Part shown: positions 53,494-64,000 of the stretch, piece by piece
Position numbering within the stretch: the first letter of the stretch is position 1
Layout of the letters: the number at the start of each line of letters is the position of its first letter
DNA from: Mucilaginibacter gracilis
GTDB lineage: Bacteria > Bacteroidota > Bacteroidia > Sphingobacteriales > Sphingobacteriaceae
DNA: 64,000 nt
NCBI RefSeq assembly: GCF_003633615.1
Contig: NZ_RBKU01000001.1
Coordinates: forward strand, 1,240,001-1,304,000
Reading direction: 5' to 3'
Translations under genes and position numbers: made by a program
Notes under the pieces: model-generated
Databases searched by the model: none
What the model was told of the DNA's origin: nothing
What the model saw: the letters and a program-made list of their open reading frames with translations, nothing else

Positions 53494-54744
53494 ATGAAGC
53501 ACAAAGCTTATTGCCTCATCTTCTTACTGTTCGTCTTAGGTAGCCAAGCCACGGCGCAACAAAAGCCCCATTCCCTGAAAAGAAATGGGGCTTTTGTTAA
53601 AGGTGTTTATACCAATTTATTTAAAATTAACGGGCATACCGGCAGGGAAATAAGCTTTAAGATAAACAAGGCATTTGACCAGCTCTTTTATGGAGATCGT
53701 TCAAGCCAGGCTATCTACTTTGAAGCAGGTGTTAATCATCTTGGAAACTTAGCTTATGTACTGGATGTCCTGCATCAGGATGTCCGGAGCGAAGGTATGT
53801 CTTATGGGTTGATGATCACACTACAGCTCAACAAAAAGGCTGAATTCGATGCGCTTTGGAACTTTTCGATGACCCATATGTACATCGAAAAGCCGGGACA
53901 TCCCGCTGAAGGATATTTTGCCTGGTCTGTACAACAAAACGGTGTCCGCAACGCTGAAGGGCCGGCACCCGATGGTGAGGAATATATTGTCACGGCCTTA
54001 TATATGGCCGCCGGGCGCTGGGGCAATGGTACGGGAATCTACAACTACCAAGCTTGGGCTGACAAGATCCTTAACCAAATGCGGCACCATCCAATACACA
54101 CCATGATCAATGAGGAAAAGAAAATGATCCTGTTTGTACCCCAAACTAAAAACGCTGCATTTTCGGACCCTTCTTATCATTTACCTGCCTTCTACGAGTT
54201 ATGGGCGCTTTGCGGCCCAAAAGCGGATCGTAGCTTTTGGGCCGCTGCTGCTGATACCAGCCGGGCTTATTTTCAAAAAACAACAAATCCTTCAACCGGC
54301 TTGTCAAGTGATTATGCTGACTTCGACGGTAAACCTGTTCACACCAGTTATAACCCAGATGCTGATCACTTTGCTTATGATGCCTGGCGAACAGTTATGA
54401 ATTGGAGCGTTGACTGGAACTGGTGGCACAAGGATGTTCGTGAAAAAGAACTAAGTTACAGGATACAAGCATTTTTCTACCGGCAGGGCATCCAAACTTA
54501 TGGAAGCGTCTACACCAAAGAAGGCGAACTGATCAGAGCGGGCCATCCTGCAGGGTTGGTCTCTACGAACGCTGTCGCCAGTTTGGCTTCCGAACACCCT
54601 AAATCCAAAGAATTCGTAGAAGCACTTTGGGATTTACCGGTACCGCATAATATCGGTGATCGATATTATGGCGGGTTACTCTACCTGATGAGCCTTTTGC
54701 ACTGCAGCGGCAAGTTTCAGCTATTTTTGCCTGTAGTGAAATAA
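53494..54744 (+). CDS. Secreted GH8 enzyme, probable reducing-end xylose-releasing exo-oligoxylanase
   Basis: 416 residues with a signal peptide (about 1-22). The GH8 blocks are SEGMSYGLMI (catalytic Glu, about 98-107), the APDGEEYIVTAL block with the Asp-Gly-Glu, and FAYDAWRTVMNWSVD (about 291-305). The length and sequence resemble Rex-type GH8 rather than endoglucanases. It would remove xylose from the reducing end of xylo-oligosaccharides, in keeping with the CE15 and GH3 genes in the window. It follows the DUF1349 gene by 58 bp. Confidence 0.87.
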   Translation: MKHKAYCLIFLLFVLGSQATAQQKPHSLKRNGAFVKGVYTNLFKINGHTGREISFKINKAFDQLFYGDRSSQAIYFEAGVNHLGNLAYVLDVLHQDVRSEGMSYGLMITLQLNKKAEFDALWNFSMTHMYIEKPGHPAEGYFAWSVQQNGVRNAEGPAPDGEEYIVTALYMAAGRWGNGTGIYNYQAWADKILNQMRHHPIHTMINEEKKMILFVPQTKNAAFSDPSYHLPAFYELWALCGPKADRSFWAAAADTSRAYFQKTTNPSTGLSSDYADFDGKPVHTSYNPDADHFAYDAWRTVMNWSVDWNWWHKDVREKELSYRIQAFFYRQGIQTYGSVYTKEGELIRAGHPAGLVSTNAVASLASEHPKSKEFVEALWDLPVPHNIGDRYYGGLLYLMSLLHCSGKFQLFLPVVK

Positions 54745-54812
54745 TAGCTTTTTGACTATAATTTACAGGCTTAAAAACGTTTGCATTCCATCCGCGTATC
54801 TATGATTCATGT

Positions 54813-56867
54813 CTATTTTCGATTATTCTGGTAAATCAATAAACGTAACCCATTAAAAACAACCACCAGGGTTGACCCCTCATGGCCGATAACCGCCGGG
54901 CCGATGCCGGAAATACCCAAAATGGTCAAAGGTATAAGAACAGCGACCATCCCTAAACTGATCACCAGATTTTGCCTGATGATCCGGCGGGACTGGCGGC
55001 TTAGCCCGATGGCAAACGGCAGGTGATCAAGCCTGTCGGCCATTAAGGCTATATCCGCGGTTTCCAGGGCCACATCAGATCCTGCCGCACCCATGGCTAT
55101 GCCTACGGTACTTTTAGCCATTGCGGGGGCGTCATTTACACCGTCACCGATCATCGCTACTTTCTTTTCTTTTTTGATCAGGTCCTGCACAGCTTTTACT
55201 TTGTGCTCGGGTAATAAGCCACCCATGGCATCAGTTATCCCGATCTGTTTGGCTACAGCTTCCGCTACCTGCTGGTTATCACCCGTAAGCATGATCATGC
55301 GCTTGATACCCAGGTCTTTCAATTCCTTTAATGTTCTTTTGGCTTCCTTGCGGGGAACATCCATCAGAGAGATCAGGCCAATCATTTCGCCTTCCTGTTC
55401 TACCAGCATAGTAGTATTTCCTCCCTTCTCCAGTTTTTCAACCCGGGCGTGTATATCTTCAGAAAGTTTGTCAAACAGGCTGCGATTACCGATAACAACC
55501 TTTTTGCTGCCTACCGTGGCTTTAACGCCATGCCCGGTAACTGCTTGAAGGTTTTTTGCTGATGGAATATCTTTTTGTTTCAACCGTTCCAGGCCGCCTT
55601 TAACTATCGCGGCAGCCAAAGGGTGATCGCTTAATTTTTCAACGGCGATTGCGATCTCTAAAACCTCATCTTCCGAAAATTTGGCTAAAGCGACTACACC
55701 GGTTAAAGCTGGTTTGCCCTCGGTTAGCGTCCCTGTCTTATCAAAAGCAATCGCTGTTAATCCGCCGAGTTCTTCCAAAGGTCCGCCGCCTTTGATCAGT
55801 ACGCCGCCTCTTGCGGCGCGCGCAATGGCACTGAGTACCGCACTAGGCGTAGAAATAGCCAGGGCACAGGGACTTGCCGCCACCAATACCGCCATCGCCC
55901 TGTAAAAACTTTTGCTGAAAGGTTCATCAATGACCAGGTACGCAAATAGCAGAAGCACCACTAAGATCAGTACAACCGGCACATATATCATTTGAAGCTT
56001 ATCCGTAAATAATTGGGTAGGCGATTTCTGTGCCTCGGTATCGTTGACCAGCTTAACCAATCTCGACAGGGTAGAATCAGCCGCCAGTTTGGTTACTTTC
56101 ACTTCCAATACCTGGCTGCCGTTGATCGTTCCGGCGAATACCTTATTTTCTGCTTTGAGGGTTTTGTCATCGTGTTCTTTGTCTGGATCCGCTACCGGTG
56201 ACTTATCAACCGGTACGCTTTCCCCGGTTATCGGTGCCTGGTTCACACTGCTTTCCCCTTTAATTATTGCGCCATCCGCAGAGATCTTGCTGTTCGGTTT
56301 GATAATGATGATATCGCCGATCACCAGTTCTTCGATTGGCACTTCTGTTTCTTTTCCGTCACGGCGAACGATCGCTGTTTTAGGTGCGAAGTCTGCTAAG
56401 GCAGCGATGGACCTGGTCGCTTTTCCCATCGCATAATGCTCCAGGGAATGACCGAAACTGAACAGGAACAGCAGTAATGTGCCTTCTGCCCATTCGCCAA
56501 GGAATGCAGCGCCAACAGCAGCAACCAGCATTAGGAAGTCGATCTCGAACTGTCCTTTACTGACGGCTTCATAAGCTTCCTTCGTGGTAAAGAATCCACC
56601 AAAGAAGTAGCCGATCCCGAATACTATCGTGCTGGTTAGCGGTGGCAGGGAATGGATAAAAGAAAGTCCAAAACCTAGAGCCAAAAAGACTCCCGATAGA
56701 ATGGCAAATATCAATTCCGTATTTTTACCGAATAGGTCACCGTGTTCATGGTCATGACCTGGTTCATTCTCATGAAGATCATGTTTTTCCTCTTTATCTC
56801 TGGCGGTTGAGATATCAACCCGTGGTTGTTTTTTATCAGCCGCTTTAGCCGGTGTTTGTTTTTTCAT
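54813..56867 (-). CDS. P1B-4-type heavy-metal P-type ATPase
   Basis: 684 residues. A His/Asp/Glu-rich N-tail (HDLHENEPGHDHEHGDLF) replaces a CxxC metal-binding domain. Membrane helices, the actuator ITGESVPVDK, the ion site SPCALAIS in TM6, the phosphorylation site DKTGTLTEG, SDHPLAAAIV and GDGVNDAPA follow. SPC plus the C-terminal HEGSTLVVV motif point to the P1B-4 group (Co/Fe/Zn, CoaT/PfeT type) rather than a Cu pump (CPC). It lies 11 bp downstream of czcB in the efflux operon. Confidence 0.87.
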   Translation of the reverse strand: MKKQTPAKAADKKQPRVDISTARDKEEKHDLHENEPGHDHEHGDLFGKNTELIFAILSGVFLALGFGLSFIHSLPPLTSTIVFGIGYFFGGFFTTKEAYEAVSKGQFEIDFLMLVAAVGAAFLGEWAEGTLLLFLFSFGHSLEHYAMGKATRSIAALADFAPKTAIVRRDGKETEVPIEELVIGDIIIIKPNSKISADGAIIKGESSVNQAPITGESVPVDKSPVADPDKEHDDKTLKAENKVFAGTINGSQVLEVKVTKLAADSTLSRLVKLVNDTEAQKSPTQLFTDKLQMIYVPVVLILVVLLLFAYLVIDEPFSKSFYRAMAVLVAASPCALAISTPSAVLSAIARAARGGVLIKGGGPLEELGGLTAIAFDKTGTLTEGKPALTGVVALAKFSEDEVLEIAIAVEKLSDHPLAAAIVKGGLERLKQKDIPSAKNLQAVTGHGVKATVGSKKVVIGNRSLFDKLSEDIHARVEKLEKGGNTTMLVEQEGEMIGLISLMDVPRKEAKRTLKELKDLGIKRMIMLTGDNQQVAEAVAKQIGITDAMGGLLPEHKVKAVQDLIKKEKKVAMIGDGVNDAPAMAKSTVGIAMGAAGSDVALETADIALMADRLDHLPFAIGLSRQSRRIIRQNLVISLGMVAVLIPLTILGISGIGPAVIGHEGSTLVVVFNGLRLLIYQNNRK

Positions 56868-56878
56868 AGTGATTATGA

Positions 56879-58060
56879 TTATTTGTCCTCTGCGCCACCG
56901 GCAGCTTTAGACTGTAAATAAAATGCGCCTTTTAATGCCACTTTTACCGATGCAGGCAAATCTTGAAGCGGTTTGATCTGCACAAATCCCAGTTCCGTTA
57001 CACCCGTTGCGACTTCAGCTTTTTTGAATTTCACGGTACCGCTTTTCTCATCTGACGGCACGACCGCAAAAATGAACTGTTTGCCTTCCGACCTGACTAC
57101 CGCGTCCACCGGCACTGCTGGCATAAGCCTGCTGCCGGTACTGATCAGCGCGGTAACATACATACCGGGAATCAGGTTCTTTTGTTGCTTATTATTGATC
57201 ACCGCATGTACTGTAACCCCCTTGCTTTCATTCTCAAAAGATTTATTTACCCCATTGATCGTCCCGGTAATGAGCTCATTTTCCTGGTTGGTCAGCTGGA
57301 AACTTACTTTCTGGCCTACTTTAACATGCATCAGGTCTTTTTCAAATACGGTGAGATCGCAGTGAATTTTAGAATTATCTACCACTTCCATAATGGAAGT
57401 CCCAGGCTGGACGAACGCGCCGGTATTGGCCGTGATCTGTCCCACTGTTCCACCAATGGGTGACAGCACCGGAAATTGAGAAACGATACGACCGCTGGCA
57501 ATTTTACCAGGTGATATGCCCAATTGACTCAACTGGCTTTCGTAAGCGGTAAGACGGGAGTGTTCCGCATTGTAAGTAGCTTCTGATAACTGAAAGGATT
57601 TTCCTGTTCCGGCACCTGCTTCCTGCAATTGCTTTTGCCGGCTATATTCAGCCTGGACGTAAGTGAAATTATTTTTGGCCGCTAAATAATCCTGTTGGAT
57701 CCTGATCAGGTCCTGGTTCTTGATGGTGGCCAGCAACTGTCCGCGTTTGACCTGCTGCCCTTCAATTACGCTGATGTGATCAATGATCCCGCCTGAAAGA
57801 ATACTGACGTCTGCTTTATTCTGTGGCGGAACAGCTAATTGCCCGTTGGCTTTGATCACCGAGTCCAGATTCTTTTGCGTGACCGGGCCGACCACGATGC
57901 CAACAGTTTGCATCTGCTCCGGTGTAAGTTCCAGGCCATCCGGTTTTTCCGTTTTGGCTTTTGCCGTATCTGAACTTGCTTCGGTACCTGCATCCCCCGA
58001 GCAAGAGGCAAAAGCGACCCCTATAAAAAGGGCGATTGCGATGTATTTATGATGGTTCAT
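56879..58060 (-). CDS. RND efflux periplasmic adaptor (CzcB/CusB type)
   Basis: 393 residues with a lipoprotein signal (GVAFASCSG, Cys about 20). It shows the membrane-fusion-protein pattern: barrel-sandwich LSGGIIDHISVIEGQQVKRG, a coiled-coil hairpin (about 120-185), and a second half-motif PIGGTVGQITANTGAFV, then beta-barrel and membrane-proximal domains. It links the RND pump to the outer-membrane channel. It starts 3 bp downstream of the CzcC part of the pump gene. Confidence 0.9.
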   Translation of the reverse strand: MNHHKYIAIALFIGVAFASCSGDAGTEASSDTAKAKTEKPDGLELTPEQMQTVGIVVGPVTQKNLDSVIKANGQLAVPPQNKADVSILSGGIIDHISVIEGQQVKRGQLLATIKNQDLIRIQQDYLAAKNNFTYVQAEYSRQKQLQEAGAGTGKSFQLSEATYNAEHSRLTAYESQLSQLGISPGKIASGRIVSQFPVLSPIGGTVGQITANTGAFVQPGTSIMEVVDNSKIHCDLTVFEKDLMHVKVGQKVSFQLTNQENELITGTINGVNKSFENESKGVTVHAVINNKQQKNLIPGMYVTALISTGSRLMPAVPVDAVVRSEGKQFIFAVVPSDEKSGTVKFKKAEVATGVTELGFVQIKPLQDLPASVKVALKGAFYLQSKAAGGAEDK

Positions 58061-58063
58061 CTG

Positions 58064-62439
<4,376 letters not shown>

Positions 62440-62511
62440 AAATGTAAAAATTAATACGATACGGAAAAGCCATGCAAGGTAAAAATGCAGGCGAAAACTA
62501 AGAATGTCGTA

Positions 62512-62826
62512 TTAACTGATCTGCGGAGGCTGCCAGATCTTGATCGGCTGATTCTGAATGGCGGGTATGACATAATCAGGATAATCAGTGATCGATACTT
62601 CGGCGAAAACTACTATCAAAGGATTTGAACGGAGATACCTTGCACTAGAACAGCAATTGCATGTGCAAAAAGGCGGGCAAGACTCCTGGTTGGCATGGCT
62701 ACCGCAGGTTTTGGCTTTAGTCAAGTTTGTAATGGAAGAATGGGGTTCTTTGTCCTCTTTGTCCCGGCAAGGCATCAGAGCAAGGATGGTCATATAGACG
62801 CATAATAAGAGGACAAAATACTTCAC
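62512..62826 (-). CDS. DUF6660-like Cys-rich small exported protein
   Basis: 104 residues from the GTG at 62826. N-terminal hydrophobic segment (about 2-20), then a Cys/His cluster KTCGSHANQESCPPFCTCNC (about 40-59) that could bind metal. The sequence fits the small Bacteroidota family DUF6660, usually next to czc/cus efflux genes. It is 73 bp upstream of czcA on the same strand and probably heads that operon. Confidence 0.7.
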   Translation of the reverse strand: MKYFVLLLCVYMTILALMPCRDKEDKEPHSSITNLTKAKTCGSHANQESCPPFCTCNCCSSARYLRSNPLIVVFAEVSITDYPDYVIPAIQNQPIKIWQPPQIS

Positions 62827-63040
62827 TTTACGAAGTTAGCTATAATCCGCTGATATTGGTGCGGAAGTCTTGAGTTTTTTTCTTGAAGTACCTTCTTTCC
62901 CTGTTGCTAAAATTTATTTCAGATAGAGAAGTTTTTTTCAGACTCATCTGTGGCTCCTGGCCCGCTAACTTTTTAATGTTATACTAATAACTGATCACGT
63001 TATCAGGACTTTAATCAGCAGGATATACGTACCTAACCGA

Positions 63041-63100
63041 CAATGGTGAGTCAATACAGGTAGACGACAGATGTTGCCATCTCCGAACTTATATAAGCCT
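63041..63100 (-). pseudogene. Decayed fragment of a LuxR regulator related to 51791-52567
   Basis: On the minus strand, GATGGCAACATCTG and CTACCTGTATT..CTCACCAT align with GATGGCAGTATCTG and CTACCTGTATT..CTCACCAT of the LuxR gene (its 52083-52140 part, encoding DGSIWLATCIYSPS). The rest is not recognisable. Confidence 0.6.
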
Positions 63101-63289
63101 TTTTAAGCAAAATACCACAGTTCAAAAAATGACTTTCAATTCAAGTATCCGTTGGGTCTTATTAAAGATCAAACCGTTGAAATCGCACCGTTATTAATGC
63201 TACTATAGGAAGGCTACGAAGGATTTTGCTTTTACTCGTAAGTGACTCCGAAATTTTCCAAAAAAGATTATGAAATTCCGGTTTTTTTT
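63101..63289. other. Eroded intergenic sequence
   Basis: Nothing recognisable; presumably decayed sequence between the LuxR and DUF1349 fragments. The flanking stretches 62827-63040 and 63441-63738 are likewise empty of genes. Confidence 0.4.
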
Positions 63290-63440
63290 CTGTTTTGAGG
63301 AAAATTACCGGGAGACTATCCTTGGTATAAATTAATAATGCAATCTCCGGATTGTTCCTGCTCGTAGTATCGCGGCCTTACTATGGTAATAATCATAATA
63401 TCATGACCAATTCTTCCATTTACATGACGGTTCTTTTGAC
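63290..63440 (+). pseudogene. Decayed fragment of a DUF1349 gene related to 52677-53435
   Basis: The plus strand has CTGTTTTGAGGA, CTCCGGATTGTTCC, then GGTAATAATCATAATATCATGACC and CTTCCATTTACATGA, parallel to the DUF1349 gene at 53118-53227 (TGCTTTGAGCA, CACCGGATCGTC, ATAATAATCATGATGTCGT, CTTTCCGTTTACATGA). The frame is broken by stops and indels. It lies about 0.2 kb from the LuxR fragment, in the same relative orientation as the intact pair. Confidence 0.65.
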
Positions 63441-63738
63441 AGCCTTACCGAATCTGTTGCAATAAAGACCTAATATAATTATAAAATTTATGTCAGGGCG
63501 CTTTTGAAATAAGGTTTTTACGTATAAGTGTATCACAAAAGTCTTTGCCTTAATGTGCGTGAGATTTTTTAGCATCACAGAACTATGTTAAAACCAAACG
63601 GATAACGCTAACAGCTGTTTACCTCAATGCTCATTCATCTGCTAAGCGTTATGCGTGGGGGTGTATACAGTAATGTCTGAAGTGTTAAAATCATTCCCCG
63701 TACAAAATATAAGACTAATATAATCTCTTATTAAGAAT

Positions 63739-64000
63739 CTATCTGACAATAAACTTTCCTTGAGTTGGGATTGCAGCACCTAAAGACAAACTTCGTTTTG
63801 AAGGCGACGCCCCCCCTATTCTGACCACATAGCTGCCGGATAACAATACCTCACTTCCGTTAGCATCAACGCTTTTCATTAAATCGGGTGTAATTTGAAA
63901 TTGTACCTTTCTCGATTCGCCTGCTTTGAGATTAACCCTTTTGAAACCTTTTAACGAGTATTGAGGGTTCTTCTCGGTTTGGGGAACCGTGATGTATAAC
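63739..64000 (-). CDS. C-terminus of a GH3-family glycosidase (beta-xylosidase/glucosidase-like), continues beyond window
   Basis: The minus-strand frame enters from the right edge and ends at TAG 63739-63741. The 87 residues visible include YITVPQTEKNPQYSL, KGFKRVNLKAGESRKVQF and LLSGSYVVRIGGASPS, matching the fibronectin-III-like C-terminal domain of GH3 enzymes. A run of seven G (63810-63816 region) is in frame here. It is probably a xylan- or glucan-side-chain enzyme, in line with the GH8, CE15 and CE2 genes; the catalytic part is outside the window. Confidence 0.75.
   Translation of the reverse strand, partial: LYITVPQTEKNPQYSLKGFKRVNLKAGESRKVQFQITPDLMKSVDANGSEVLLSGSYVVRIGGASPSKRSLSLGAAIPTQGKFIVR

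Noticed and set aside
63810..63816. G7 run in the GH3 gene as a second phase-variable tract
   Set aside because: The reading frame is intact across it and gives the expected family sequence.

Overview
The window looks like chromosome of a Sphingobacteriales bacterium (Mucilaginibacter/Pedobacter type, Bacteroidota). The grounds are SusC/SusD with FecR and an ECF sigma factor, a DUF4175 protein, promoter-like TTG/TTTG-N19-TAnnTTTG sites, the Bacteroidota CzcA-CzcC fusion architecture, and generally AT-rich coding sequence. The genus is inferred, not proven.

Layout. (1) 1-11.8 kb is ordinary core chromosome: two adjacent phosphatidylserine decarboxylase-family genes, an M1 peptidase, a glutathione peroxidase, ybeY, an RsbW-like ATPase, a DUF4175 protein and an AsmA-like protein. 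(2) 12.3-17.7 kb starts at tRNA-Pro(GGG) and carries a metallophosphatase, ICE/plasmid-type genes (DUF932, SSB, small unknowns) and a decayed group II intron reverse transcriptase: probably a relic of an integrated element. (3) 17.9-22.3 kb is a three-gene secreted polysaccharide set (CE2-like esterase with an internal stop, CE15-like esterase, GH35/DUF5597). (4) 22.9-33.2 kb, minus strand, is a transducing outer-membrane uptake locus: ECF sigma, FecR, SusC with STN domain, SusD, TlpA and a secreted HExxH protein. One IS separates sigma from fecR and an ISAs1 element lies 57 bp upstream of sigma. (5) 34.6-40.4 kb holds debris (pectate lyase relic, phytoene desaturase stub, TonB-receptor tail), a DUF892 protein with a response regulator, a secreted thioredoxin-fold protein and an IS110 element. 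(6) 40.4-49.8 kb, minus strand, is one compact operon: a Cys-containing small protein, a TonB receptor, a secreted DJ-1/PfpI protein, a second TonB receptor broken at a G8 tract, a DJ-1/PfpI-YHS fusion lipoprotein, an MbnP-like protein, an MbnH/MauG-like di-heme protein and a DUF3347 protein. I read it as a candidate copper (perhaps isonitrile-chalkophore) uptake and processing system; it is the most interesting locus here. (7) 50-54.7 kb: a TPR histidine kinase with an internal stop, a LuxR regulator, a DUF1349 lipoprotein and a GH8 xylanase. (8) 54.8-62.8 kb: metal efflux (P1B-4-type ATPase, CzcB, a CzcA-CzcC fusion split by one base, a DUF6660 Cys-rich protein). (9) 62.8-64 kb: decayed second copies of the LuxR and DUF1349 genes, and the 3' end of a GH3 gene.

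A recurring feature is single-base lesions in otherwise well-kept genes (TGA at 18883, G8 at 45457, TAG at 51029, one base short at about 59590). They may be real decay, phase variation or recoding, or assembly errors; raw reads are needed to decide.
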